This document shows positions 24,642 to 33,340 of a stretch of DNA of 48,378 bases, in pieces. The stretch covers positions 1-48,378 of the forward strand of contig DXHT01000024.1 of NCBI GenBank assembly GCA_019113265.1. The letters are read 5' to 3'. Below the pieces are notes generated by a model. That model saw nothing but the letters and a program-made list of their open reading frames with translations, was not told the origin of the DNA and did no database searches. Every line of letters starts with the position of its first letter. Positions within the stretch are counted from its first letter, which is position 1. This DNA is from Bacillota bacterium. Its GTDB lineage: Bacteria; Bacillota; Clostridia; Christensenellales; Pumilibacteraceae. The translations under genes and the position numbers were made by a program.

Positions 24642-26852
24642 ATGAATAAACTCGGAAAAGCATGCATTCTGCTGCTCGTACTAGTGTTGTCATGCGTACT
24701 GTGTATAGCAACGATCACCGCCTGCGGCAGCCGTAACGATGCTCCGCCGACAAACCAGGATAATCCGGACGATTCGAATGACCCGGATGACGTAAAGCCT
24801 CCGGAAGAGGACGACGACATAATAGACATCGTACTGTTTACGGGACAGTCTAATATGGTCGGACGCGAGACATCGCGTTATACCGCGGACATTCCGGACG
24901 GATATGCATTCGAGTATAAGCAGAACGACGACGAGCTGACGGAAGTAAAAAATCCTGTCGGCGAAAAAATCGGATCGGCACTCGAAACATCATCGGGATC
25001 GAGCATCGTACCGGAATTCTGCAAAAATTACGTCGAACAGACAGGCAGAAAAATCATAGCGGTACATGCGGCATACGGCGGACGGCATATTTCGTATTTT
25101 GCGGAAGGCGGGTCAATGTATCGTCCGATAATAGACAAATACAACGACTGCCTCGAATTCGTAAAAAATTCGGGCGAATATGAAATAGGCAGAAAATTCT
25201 ATGTGATGTATCAGGGAGAATCGGACACCGGGTCTTCCGGCAAAGAGGACGGTACTTCAGCCGAGACGTACGAACAGCAATTCATGAGTTTCCATAACGG
25301 GCTCAAGGAAGAATGCGGAATCGAATTCGGCGCGCTGATATATAACGGACGGAACTCCGTTCTCAACGAAGAAGGCATATCGCGCATAAACGGAGTAAAA
25401 AAAGCTCTCGCGGAACAGCACGAAGACATAATCGTATGCGATAAAGCGCCCGCGACGTATTATACAGACCGGCTCGATTATATGCTGTCGGACAATATTC
25501 ATCTCAACGCGGAGGGGCTTAAAAAAGTCGCGTCCGATTCATGCAACAGCATAGTAGCTTACCTCGGTTACGGCAGCGACTCAAGCAAGAAAAACATCGA
25601 CCCCGTTGACTATCTGCCGGAACCTGAAATGCCGCTTCCGCCGATTGACCCGCCTTACTCATATGAATGGAACTTTGACGGAAACGTCGACGAAAAAGAC
25701 GAAAAAATTACGATTGAAAAAACCGGAAACGGCACATACTCTTTCGAAAACGGGAGCTATGTTCATAACGGATCAAAGGACAATCCGGAAAGCGACATAG
25801 TATATTGGAACTTCGCGCAAAAAATCAATCTTCCGGCATCCGAAGACTGGACAGTCGAATGGAAGGGATACAGCGGTCAGCCAATGTACGGAAACGCCAG
25901 CGTGCTTCTTGCCGACGGACAAACCGAATTTATCACATACCAGGAAGAAAACGGGATTTACGTCAGAAACAACAATGCAAGAGCTCAATTCAAAAGCGCA
26001 AAAGTCCTTTCATCAATGTACGATGAACACGAATGGAAACTCAGCTACGATTCGTCCGCAAAAGAAATAGAGCTGTCCATTGACGGCGTAAGCGAACAAA
26101 CTCTTTCCTGGTCTGCCGATCTGACATTCGGAACGATGCTCGGCTCTTCGTGGAACGGCAATATCGGCGACGGCAATAACGCAAATTACTCGTTTACCGG
26201 AAAGCTCGATTATTTCAGAATATCCGCAGGAAACGATCAGGAACAGCCTCTTCCCTCAGGCGCATCGTACGAATGGAATTTCGATAACGGCGACATCGGC
26301 GAAAAGGACGGCAAAATAACGGCAACAAAAGTCGGAAGCGGCAACGCGACGTTCGAAGACGGCAAATACAAAAATTCCGGAAACGACGTCGTTTATTACG
26401 AACTTTCTGAAAATATAGTCCTTCCGGCAAGCGTCGAATGGAGCGTAGAGTGGAAAGGCCGCAGCGACATAGAAATGAACGGACATGCGAGCGTTCTTCT
26501 GTCGAACGGGCAGAACACGTTCATAACGTTTCAGGAATCAAACGGAATATATGTCAGCAACGGAACGGATAACAACGTCAAGGCAAAGTTCAATGCTTCA
26601 TATATAAACCTCAAAGATCAATATTCGGAACACACATGGAAACTCTCATACGATCCGTCCGCGCAAAAACTGGCTCTCAGCATGGACGGCAGCAAAAAGG
26701 GAGAGCTTGCATGGAATTCCGACATAACGATCACACATCTGCTCGGATCGAATTACCACAATACTTCAGATGAAAATTACAATTATACCTTTACCGGCGA
26801 GCTTGACTATATAAAAATAATCACGGGAGATCAGACGACGGCTTCGGTCTGA
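24642..26852 (+). CDS. Secreted lipoprotein esterase (sialate O-acetylesterase-like SGNH hydrolase) with two LamG-like repeats
   Basis: Plus-strand gene of 736 residues; ATG 24642 follows AGGAGGG. A lipoprotein signal peptide ends in the lipobox ITAC (Cys28), then an acidic Asp/Pro linker of about 30 residues. The SGNH/SASA-type esterase domain has the Ser nucleophile in LFTGQSNMVG (Ser70), then AAYGGRHISYF, YVMYQGESD, and the late Asp-x-His in SDNIHLNAEG. After a proline linker come two related ~190-residue beta-rich repeats (each starting SYEWNFD and ending ...LDYFRI / LDYIKI), resembling LamG/concanavalin-like carbohydrate-binding modules. Probable role: surface-anchored deacetylation of carbohydrate. 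It interrupts the conserved recN-spoIVB pair, faces the other way, and has more A-rich codons than its neighbours, so it looks acquired. Confidence 0.87.
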   Translation: MNKLGKACILLLVLVLSCVLCIATITACGSRNDAPPTNQDNPDDSNDPDDVKPPEEDDDIIDIVLFTGQSNMVGRETSRYTADIPDGYAFEYKQNDDELTEVKNPVGEKIGSALETSSGSSIVPEFCKNYVEQTGRKIIAVHAAYGGRHISYFAEGGSMYRPIIDKYNDCLEFVKNSGEYEIGRKFYVMYQGESDTGSSGKEDGTSAETYEQQFMSFHNGLKEECGIEFGALIYNGRNSVLNEEGISRINGVKKALAEQHEDIIVCDKAPATYYTDRLDYMLSDNIHLNAEGLKKVASDSCNSIVAYLGYGSDSSKKNIDPVDYLPEPEMPLPPIDPPYSYEWNFDGNVDEKDEKITIEKTGNGTYSFENGSYVHNGSKDNPESDIVYWNFAQKINLPASEDWTVEWKGYSGQPMYGNASVLLADGQTEFITYQEENGIYVRNNNARAQFKSAKVLSSMYDEHEWKLSYDSSAKEIELSIDGVSEQTLSWSADLTFGTMLGSSWNGNIGDGNNANYSFTGKLDYFRISAGNDQEQPLPSGASYEWNFDNGDIGEKDGKITATKVGSGNATFEDGKYKNSGNDVVYYELSENIVLPASVEWSVEWKGRSDIEMNGHASVLLSNGQNTFITFQESNGIYVSNGTDNNVKAKFNASYINLKDQYSEHTWKLSYDPSAQKLALSMDGSKKGELAWNSDITITHLLGSNYHNTSDENYNYTFTGELDYIKIITGDQTTASV

Positions 26853-26861
26853 AAACAAACG

Positions 26862-26891
26862 ATCCGGCGGGAAAGTTTTCCCGCCGGATTT
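26862..26891 (+). terminator. Intrinsic terminator after the lipoprotein gene
   Basis: ATCCGGCGGGAAA-G-TTTTCCCGCCGGAT forms a stem of about 12 bp, followed by TTCATAT. It lies 9 nt after the stop. Confidence 0.8.
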
Positions 26892-26929
26892 CATATACAA
26901 CCTTTTTTACAAACAGTATGTCGGTTTTC

Positions 26930-26959
26930 AGGCGGCGGAGCATTATCGCTCCGCCGCCT
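26930..26959. terminator. Second strong hairpin between the lipoprotein gene and recN
   Basis: AGGCGGCGGAGC-ATTATC-GCTCCGCCGCCT is a 12-bp perfect stem. On the plus strand it is followed by TTACGGTTTTCTT and could be a backup terminator. For recN on the minus strand it lies 29 nt past the stop but has no T tract. Confidence 0.6.
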
Positions 26960-26987
26960 TTACGGTTTTCTTGCAATCGCGGCTTGC

Positions 26988-28682
26988 TTACAGCCCTGCC
27001 TTATATTTGTCGCTCCACGTTTTCAGCTCTTCTGCAGCCCGCTTTGCGTTTGCGCTCACTCCGTCGGCGCCCGAAAGGCGCGATATTTCGCCTATCATTC
27101 CCTCTCTGTCGAGTTTTCTGACATTAGTGCTCGTGGTGAATCCGTCCGTAGTCTTTTCTATAAAGTACTGACAGTCTGCCATGGACGCGATCTGCGGCAA
27201 GTGAGTAACGCACAGCACCTGACCCGTACGCGATATGCAAGCAAGCTTTTCGGCAACTTCCAGACCGGTTTTACCGCTTATGCCTGTATCTATCTCGTCG
27301 AATATCATAGTATCGACGCCGCCGTATCTGCCCGTTATTACCTTTATGGCGAGCATGAAACGAGACATTTCACCGCCGGATATTATCTTTATAAGCGGAA
27401 GAAGCGGCTGCCCGGGGTTGGGAGAAAGCATAAATTCGACGTCGTCCGCTCCGCGCGCACCGAACGCTCCGTCGAAATCTTCCTCTGCGGGCAAAGGCGC
27501 AAACGATACGACAAACTCCGCATTTGCCATACCGAGATCGGAAAGTTCGGATTTGACGTCCTTTTCAAGGCGTTTCGCGCCCTCTCTGCGGACGTCCGAA
27601 AGCTCGGTGCAAAGCTTGTAGCACTCTTTAAGAAGACGTTTATCCTCTTGTAAAAGCCGCTCGTATTCCTCGTCGCCCGTCGAAAGCGCGGCATACTCGG
27701 AATTGAGCTTTTCAAGCAGTGCGGAAAAACCGTCGGGATCGCCGTATTTGCGTTTGAGCGATCTTATAAGTGAAAGTCTGTTTTCGGCTTCTTCCAAATC
27801 GCTCTCATTGAAATCAACTTCCGAAAGGCACTCTCCTATCGTCTGAGCTATGTCCTCGGCTTCCACGGCAATGCCGTCCAGCCGTTCGGCAAGTGAAGAA
27901 TACTTGTCCGACAGCGACGAAAGCGATGACAGCGCACGCGACGCGTCATATATGCCGTCGAGAGAACGTCCCTCTCCCGAAAGAGCGGACGCCGCCTCCG
28001 CAAGCGCGTTTCTTATCTTTTCCGCGTGCATGGCACGATTACGCAGGTCTATAAGCTCGTCTTCCTCGCCTTGCCGTACCGCCGCGCGCTCTATCTCGTT
28101 TATCTGATAGGACAACATGTCCATGCGCCTCAATCTGGTAGCCTGATCTCCGAGCTCGCGCGCCGCCTCTCTCACTTCGTTTCTTTCGGCGTACTTCTTG
28201 CCCAGTTTGTCAAGGAGCGCAAGCGCGGGTTCGCCTATATATGAGTCGAGTATCGAGCAATGCGCGCTTTTGTCGCCCAGCACCTGATATTCGTTCTGAC
28301 CGCATATATCCACAAAACGACTCATTACGGAGCGGAGCATTTTTACCGTCGCACTGCGCCCGTTTATGCGCACGTCGTTCTTGCCGTCTGCGGTAAATCT
28401 GCGCAATACGACTATTTCACTGTCCGCATCGAAGCCGTAATCCTCTAAAAATGCGGTTTTTTCGGGCGACGAAAAGACGAATACGCCCTCGACGTATCCG
28501 CCGTCTGCTCCGTAACTGAGCATGGTACGATCGTATTTGCCACCCATAAGGAGCATGAGCGCATCCACTATAATGGACTTGCCTGCGCCCGTTTCGCCGC
28601 TGAGAACGTTGAGCTTGTCCGAAAATTCAAGCTCCGCATCCCGTACGAGCGCAAGATTTTTTATCCTTATGCGTTCGAGCAT
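26988..28682 (-). CDS. recN: DNA repair protein RecN
   Basis: SMC-like ATPase that acts early in double-strand-break repair, 564 residues, normal length. Walker A is LSGETGAGKSIIVDAL (residues ~27-42). The central part is coiled coil, and the Walker B/signature end includes SGGEMSRFMLAIK and MIFDEIDTGISGKTGLEVAEKL near residue 480. It follows argR by 2 nt (TAAGTATG), the normal argR-recN arrangement of Firmicutes, and is the last gene of the nadK-argR-recN unit. Confidence 0.97.
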   Translation of the reverse strand: MLERIRIKNLALVRDAELEFSDKLNVLSGETGAGKSIIVDALMLLMGGKYDRTMLSYGADGGYVEGVFVFSSPEKTAFLEDYGFDADSEIVVLRRFTADGKNDVRINGRSATVKMLRSVMSRFVDICGQNEYQVLGDKSAHCSILDSYIGEPALALLDKLGKKYAERNEVREAARELGDQATRLRRMDMLSYQINEIERAAVRQGEEDELIDLRNRAMHAEKIRNALAEAASALSGEGRSLDGIYDASRALSSLSSLSDKYSSLAERLDGIAVEAEDIAQTIGECLSEVDFNESDLEEAENRLSLIRSLKRKYGDPDGFSALLEKLNSEYAALSTGDEEYERLLQEDKRLLKECYKLCTELSDVRREGAKRLEKDVKSELSDLGMANAEFVVSFAPLPAEEDFDGAFGARGADDVEFMLSPNPGQPLLPLIKIISGGEMSRFMLAIKVITGRYGGVDTMIFDEIDTGISGKTGLEVAEKLACISRTGQVLCVTHLPQIASMADCQYFIEKTTDGFTTSTNVRKLDREGMIGEISRLSGADGVSANAKRAAEELKTWSDKYKAGL

Positions 28683-28684
28683 AC

Positions 28685-29131
28685 TTACAGCATCTCCCGC
28701 AGTTTATCCGCTATGCGTTCCGCATCTCTCAGCGTCGGCGTTACTGCAAGCACGGTATCGTCGCCGGCGACACAGCCGAGTATATCGGGATCTCCGAGCC
28801 TGTCTATATTCATGCCGACGGTAGACGCACCACCGGGTACGGTTTTGAGTATGACGAGATTCTGCGCCGATGTTATGGACAGTACTGCGTTACGATATAT
28901 GTTTGCAATGTTTGAAAGAAAGTTCTTTTCCTTTCCGCCCTCACGGACATACCTCTGCCGACCGCCGTCATTTATCTTTATAAGACCAAGCTCTTTTATG
29001 TCGCGTGAAACAGTCGCCTGAGTTACGTTGAATCCCTCTGCGACGAGTGCGGAAGCAAGTTCGTCCTGCGTTTCTATCGGTTTTTCCGCTATTATTTCAA
29101 GTATCTTGACATGTCTTCCGTTACGAGCCAT
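28685..29131 (-). CDS. argR: Arginine repressor ArgR/AhrC
   Basis: Arginine-dependent hexameric regulator of arginine synthesis and catabolism. The N-terminal winged helix has TQDELASALVAEGFNVTQATVSRDIKELGLIK (residues ~20-50). The C-terminal oligomerisation and arginine-binding domain carries AGDDTVLAVTPTLRDAERIADKL. ATG 29131 (148 aa) is favoured by AGGAGAGG 5-8 nt upstream; the GTG two codons earlier is too close to that site. It lies 12 nt after nadK. It sits beside recN as in most Firmicutes, with no arginine genes in the window. Confidence 0.96.
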   Translation of the reverse strand: MARNGRHVKILEIIAEKPIETQDELASALVAEGFNVTQATVSRDIKELGLIKINDGGRQRYVREGGKEKNFLSNIANIYRNAVLSITSAQNLVILKTVPGGASTVGMNIDRLGDPDILGCVAGDDTVLAVTPTLRDAERIADKLREML

Positions 29132-29143
29132 ATTCACCTCTCC

Positions 29144-29965
29144 TTATTTCGCTAATCCGAGCTTACGGTTAAGTCTGCCGTAAAATCCGAAATCGTCGCA
29201 CGTTACGAGTTTAGCGTTAAACGGTGCTCTGACTACGGTCATTTCCTGCGCGTCGCCTGCGACTACGTTGCCGTCAGCTATTATACTGCCCGGCTCGCTC
29301 CCCGCCACTATGACGGGCTGCTTATCCGACGCTATCACGGGACGCGCCGAAAGCTGATGGCAGTTCATGGGAAGGAGCAGCAGACAAGGTATATCCGGAC
29401 ATACGATAGGTCCGCCTACACTGAGCGCCCAACCTGTCGAACCCGTGGGCGTGCCGACTATAAAACCGTCCGCCTTATAGTTTGCGACGTGAGAATCGCC
29501 CACTCTTACGGATACGTCTACCGTCTTGCCAAGACTGCGCTTGTAGAACACGACTTCGTTTATCGCAAAGAACTTTCTCCCCGCGGCGCGCGCTTCGAGC
29601 ATCGCGCGTTCACTCACGGTATAATTGCCGCTCATAATGGTACGCACCGTTTCCTTAGCCGCATTGTCGTCCGCCGTTACCGCAGTGAGAAATCCCATGC
29701 CGCCGAGATTAACGCCCATAACGGGTATTCCTTCGGGCGCGGCAAAGGCTATGGCGGAGAGTATGGTTCCGTCGCCGCCCAGCGATACGATCATATCGGG
29801 ACGGGGCTTACAATCGTCGCCGAAACCGCGCGCTTTGCCGAAAACGCCGAGAACGGAATCGTGAACGACGTATTCCGCGCCCGCCTTTTCAAGCTCGCCC
29901 GCCAGCTTACGGGCAAACACAAGTCCCACGTCCCTTTCGGGATTTGCATATATACCTATGAGCAT
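29144..29965 (-). CDS. nadK: NAD kinase
   Basis: ATP-dependent phosphorylation of NAD to NADP. The catalytic GGDGT lies in IVSLGGDGTILSAI near residue 60. The NE/D motif is in FAINEVVFYKR, and the Gly-rich binding stretch is GTPTGSTGWALSVGGPIV, where homologues usually have GSTAY. ATG 29965 (273 aa, MLIGIYANPER) fits homologues. The track start at 29980 falls inside the promoter. There is no Shine-Dalgarno, because the predicted transcript begins at the start codon. It occupies the place where Bacillus has yqxC/tlyA next to argR; tlyA is missing here. Confidence 0.95.
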   Translation of the reverse strand: MLIGIYANPERDVGLVFARKLAGELEKAGAEYVVHDSVLGVFGKARGFGDDCKPRPDMIVSLGGDGTILSAIAFAAPEGIPVMGVNLGGMGFLTAVTADDNAAKETVRTIMSGNYTVSERAMLEARAAGRKFFAINEVVFYKRSLGKTVDVSVRVGDSHVANYKADGFIVGTPTGSTGWALSVGGPIVCPDIPCLLLLPMNCHQLSARPVIASDKQPVIVAGSEPGSIIADGNVVAGDAQEMTVVRAPFNAKLVTCDDFGFYGRLNRKLGLAK

Positions 29966-29971
29966 ACTGAA

Positions 29972-30000
29972 ATTATACAATAAAATTTATATTTATGCAA
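29972..30000 (-). promoter_or_regulatory. Sigma-A promoter giving a leaderless nadK transcript
   Basis: TTGCAT (29995-30000), 17-bp spacer, TATAAT (29972-29977), then 6 nt (TTCAGT) and the ATG. This is the same -35, spacer and -10-to-ATG geometry as the rluB promoter. Confidence 0.8.
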
Positions 30001-30185
30001 GGTTTATACAACGGTTTTTTATAATTACTTTTTTTTTATCCCATCGGAACGACCGTTTGGCGCTTATTTTCTTTCATTCTTAAAAAGCCATTCGGTATTT
30101 TTGCTTTTTTCGGCACCTTACCGTTTACCCGAATTATATTCCGCAATAGGCTTCCGACGCAAGCATATACCGTTATGCGAAAATA

Positions 30186-30220
30186 AAAAAGAGTACAGGT
30201 TCGAATCCTTTACTCTTTTT
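30186..30220. terminator. Bidirectional intrinsic terminator after dxs
   Basis: AAAAAGAGTA and TACTCTTTTT pair for 10 bp, continuing past one mismatch through AGG/CCT, with loop TTCGAAT. T tracts flank it on both strands. It ends the nusB-dxs operon, although it lies about 230 nt after the dxs stop. Confidence 0.85.
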
Positions 30221-30272
30221 ATTGATTGTTTTGCCGCTATTTTTCTACATCGCGCGGCAACTCATACGGCGG

Positions 30273-30410
30273 ATAACGCAACGCTTTAATTGCGCGGTTA
30301 CCTGCCCGTTGCCTTTTGCCGCCATGCTATGCGGTAATAAACGCGGCGAGCTAACGCACGCTTTAATTTCAATTGCGCGGTTACCTGCCCGCTGTTTTTT
30401 GCCGCAATGC
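30273..30410. repeat. Two imperfect tandem copies of a ~80-bp sequence after dxs
   Basis: GCGCGGTTACCTGCCCG is exact at 30291 and 30374, preceded in both by TAACGCA-ACGCTTTAATT-like sequence and followed by TTTTGCCGC-ATGCT. The rest of the 30001-30447 spacer holds the nadK promoter, the terminator at 30186 and no gene that I can support. Confidence 0.7.
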
Positions 30411-30447
30411 TGATACGATCCGTATTGCTTGCCCGATCGCTTGCCGA

Positions 30448-32265
30448 TCAGCTACGGGAACGCGTAAACGCGGAGACTATCCTATTTAAGCGCGCCGCAG
30501 TCAATCCGTTGGCATCGAACGCCGCCGTAGCGGAGCGGTTATCGCAGAACCTGTCCTCAAAGCCGAGCGTTACCGTTTCGCACTCCGCGCCCATTCTGTT
30601 AAGTTCGTCAAGTACGCTTTCTCCGAAACCGCCGCGAACGACGTTTTCTTCCAGCGTTATGATTATATTGCCCTTTCCGCACACCGAATGAAGAAATTCG
30701 GTATCCAGCGGCTTTACGAAACGTGCGCTTACGAGAGTGCAATCCGTTCCGCGCGCAAGCTCTATCATATTCGGACCCACGGCAATTATGTAGACTCCGT
30801 TATCCGAATGAGACAGCACTTCCCACTTGCCGTAAACTATATCCTCCGGATCGTCGTCCGAAGATTGGGTGTAACCTTTGGGATACCTTATCGCAAGAGG
30901 CACTTTAACTCCTGCCGACCAATCGATCATCTTGGCAAGGTCCTTTCCGCAACGCGGCGCCATGACGCAGAATCCCGGTATCGTCGTAAGATATGAAAGA
31001 TCGAACAATCCCTGATGCGTGACTCCGTCCGATCCCGCCGCGCCCGCTCTGTCTATCAAAAAGCGCACGGGCAAAGAATTTATACCGACGTCGTGCAACA
31101 ACTGATCGAAGCCGCGCTGTAAAAACGTCGAATATACCGCGAAATACGGCTTATAGCCGGACGCCGCCAATCCGGCGCACATTGCTACGGCGTGCTGTTC
31201 GGCAATGCCGACGTCGAAACACCGTTCGGGGAAACATTCGCGGAAAGATTCCAGCCCCGTACTCGGAAGCATGGCGGCGCTGACGCACACCACTTTTTCA
31301 TCCCGCTTTCCCAGCTCTACGAGTTTTTCTGAAACTATGTCGGAAAATTTAAGGATATTTTCCTTTTCTCCCGTTACGCCGTGATACTTCACCGGGTCGT
31401 GTTCCGCCTCGTACATTCCGCTACCTTTGCGCGTTATGACATGTAGCAGCACGGGAACGTTATAAGACTTTGCCTGATTGAGGATATAGACGAGTTCGCC
31501 TATGTTGTGTCCGTCGAATGCGCCGTAGTATTTGATACCCAGCTGCTCAAACATTCTGACGGTCATTACCTGTTTTTTCACCGCATTTTTAATTCGTTCC
31601 GTCGCGCGCACGAGCACTCCGCCTATCAGCGGAACGCCGTTAATGCCGCGCTTGAACTTTGTTTTTAACACCTTATATCTGCGGCTGAGTCGCAGTTTTC
31701 CGAAATAGGACGATATTGCGCCGACGTTGCGCGTTATGGACATCTCATTGTCGTTGAGGATTATTATCATGCGTGTACCCGACGCGCCTATATCGTTTAA
31801 TGCCTCATACGTCATTCCGCCCGTAAATGCGCCGTCGCCTATGACTGAAACGACGTTATAGTTATCTCCCGAAAGGTCGCGCGCACGCGCCATACCGAGA
31901 CCGACTGACAGCGAAGTACTGCTATGCCCCGTAGTAAAGGCGTCGTACTCGCTTTCTTTCATATTCTCGAAACCGCCCAGTCCGCCTTCCGCGCGCAGTG
32001 TTACGAATGCATCGCGCCTGCCCGTTATTATCTTATGGGTATATGACTGATGACCGACGTCGAAGATAAATTTGTCTTTCGGGCAGTCGAAAACATAGTG
32101 CATGGCTATCGTAAGTTCGACAGCGCCGAGATTGGAGGCAAGATGCCCTCCACGCTTCTCGACTACACGCACTATATATTCCCGAACTTCTTCGGCGTAT
32201 TTTTCAAGCTCCGCCAACGTGAGTTTTTTAAGATCGGACGGAGAATTTACCTTTTCGAGATACAT
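30448..32265 (-). CDS. dxs: 1-deoxy-D-xylulose-5-phosphate synthase
   Basis: Thiamine-diphosphate enzyme condensing pyruvate and glyceraldehyde-3-phosphate, the first step of the MEP isoprenoid pathway. The ThDP motif reads SVIGDGAFTGGMTYEALND near residue 145. GHQSYTHKIITGR is the N-terminal active-site block. The transketolase-type second domain shows AVYSTFLQRGFDQLLHDV and the DRAGAAGSDGVTHQG loop. Length is 605, slightly under the usual ~620. It overlaps ispA by one nt (TAATG). The IspH domain at 4913 provides the last pathway step. Confidence 0.97.
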   Translation of the reverse strand: MYLEKVNSPSDLKKLTLAELEKYAEEVREYIVRVVEKRGGHLASNLGAVELTIAMHYVFDCPKDKFIFDVGHQSYTHKIITGRRDAFVTLRAEGGLGGFENMKESEYDAFTTGHSSTSLSVGLGMARARDLSGDNYNVVSVIGDGAFTGGMTYEALNDIGASGTRMIIILNDNEMSITRNVGAISSYFGKLRLSRRYKVLKTKFKRGINGVPLIGGVLVRATERIKNAVKKQVMTVRMFEQLGIKYYGAFDGHNIGELVYILNQAKSYNVPVLLHVITRKGSGMYEAEHDPVKYHGVTGEKENILKFSDIVSEKLVELGKRDEKVVCVSAAMLPSTGLESFRECFPERCFDVGIAEQHAVAMCAGLAASGYKPYFAVYSTFLQRGFDQLLHDVGINSLPVRFLIDRAGAAGSDGVTHQGLFDLSYLTTIPGFCVMAPRCGKDLAKMIDWSAGVKVPLAIRYPKGYTQSSDDDPEDIVYGKWEVLSHSDNGVYIIAVGPNMIELARGTDCTLVSARFVKPLDTEFLHSVCGKGNIIITLEENVVRGGFGESVLDELNRMGAECETVTLGFEDRFCDNRSATAAFDANGLTAARLNRIVSAFTRSRS

Positions 32266-33104
32266 TACAAATTGTCGGAAGTGCGTGAGAGCACGGCTTT
32301 CGTCAGCTCCCGCAAAAATTCCGAATTGCCTCCGGTCTGTTTGAGTTTTTCATCCGCCTTACGTATAAGCGATTCAAGCTCCGCTTCCGCGCTCCTTCCG
32401 AGTGCAGACGCAAGAGAGCGTTCTCCCGTGTCCGCATCGAGCAGATCGTCGCGCAACTGAAAAGCTCTTCCCAGCGTTACCGCATAATCCTTCCATATTT
32501 CGTATTCGTCGTCACGACAAGCCGCTATGCATCCGCCGAGAATAGCCGCTTCCATGAGCTTGCCCGTTTTAAGCGCGTCTATCCTGCCGAAAGTTTCCGC
32601 ATCCGCCGACGCAAGATCGGTTTCAAATTCAAGTGCCTGACCGCCTATCATCCCGCACGCGCCGGCACAGTCCGCTATAAGTTTCATTATGCGCGTATAA
32701 TGTCCGTCCACGCAAGCGCAATCGGCAAGCAGCTGAAAAGCAAGACAGTGCAGAGCGTCACCCGCGAGAACGGCGGTAGCCTCTCCGAACATCTTGTGAT
32801 TAGACGGTCTTCCGCGACGGTAATCGTCGTCGTCCATTGCGGGAAGATCGTCGTGAATTAGCGAATAGGTATGCACGCATTCTATCGCCGCCGCCGTTTT
32901 AAGATCGGTTTCGGAAGGAGCTCTGCCGTACGAACCGAGAACGGCAAGGTACAGAACGGGGCGCAGTCTCTTTCCTCCTCCGAGAAGAGAATAACGCATG
33001 CTTTCTCTGAGCTTCGACGGGACGCAATCGGGAATTACTCCTTCCAGCGTCTTTTCACACATATTTTTAAGCGCTTCGTATCTTTCCTCGTAACCCGTTT
33101 TCAT
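32265..33104 (-). CDS. ispA: Polyprenyl (farnesyl) diphosphate synthase
   Basis: Trans-prenyltransferase that joins IPP to allylic diphosphates, 279 residues. The first Asp-rich motif lies in HDDLPAMDDDDYRRGRP near residue 80, and the second is LRDDLLDADTGE near residue 215. The GGGKRLRPVL substrate block is present. ATG 33104 is selected because GAGG lies just upstream and it forms an ATGA overlap with xseB; the 32 extra residues in the track are xseB sequence in another frame. Chain length (C15 versus longer) cannot be decided by eye; position in nusB-xseAB-ispA-dxs suggests farnesyl. Confidence 0.95.
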   Translation of the reverse strand: MKTGYEERYEALKNMCEKTLEGVIPDCVPSKLRESMRYSLLGGGKRLRPVLYLAVLGSYGRAPSETDLKTAAAIECVHTYSLIHDDLPAMDDDDYRRGRPSNHKMFGEATAVLAGDALHCLAFQLLADCACVDGHYTRIMKLIADCAGACGMIGGQALEFETDLASADAETFGRIDALKTGKLMEAAILGGCIAACRDDEYEIWKDYAVTLGRAFQLRDDLLDADTGERSLASALGRSAEAELESLIRKADEKLKQTGGNSEFLRELTKAVLSRTSDNL

Positions 33105-33340
33105 ACATCCTCTTCGCCGAGCGGAACTTCCGTCAGCTCGTCCATTTTTCTTTTGAGTTCGGTTATCCTGCCTTTGCCCCTCGAAAGCTCGGTGAAACAT
33201 TCGCGCGTAAGCGCAATGCCCTTTTCAAAAAGTTCTATGCCCTGCCCGAGCGTCGTATTTTCGTCTTCAAGCTCCGCAACTATACTTTCGAGAGCATCCA
33301 TCTTGCTTTCAAGATCTTCGATCTTCTTTTTCTCCGACAT
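33101..33340 (-). CDS. xseB: Exodeoxyribonuclease VII small subunit
   Basis: Small helical partner of XseA, 79 residues. The typical MDALESIVAELEDENTTLGQGIELFEKGIALTRECFTEL-type coiled-coil hairpin is obvious; most of the protein is this pair of helices. ATG 33340 ([11 protein letters not shown]) is preferred over the track start at 33367, because GAGG is about 9 nt upstream and homologues start here. It overlaps the 3-prime end of xseA by 32 nt and ispA by 4 nt. Confidence 0.94.
   Translation of the reverse strand: MSEKKKIEDLESKMDALESIVAELEDENTTLGQGIELFEKGIALTRECFTELSRGKGRITELKRKMDELTEVPLGEEDV

Noticed and set aside
30198-30215. TTCGAATCC as the end of a tRNA gene or an attachment site
   Set aside because: No D arm, anticodon arm or CCA end is present; it is the loop of a palindromic terminator. 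The tRNA-like look is kept only as a low-interest finding.
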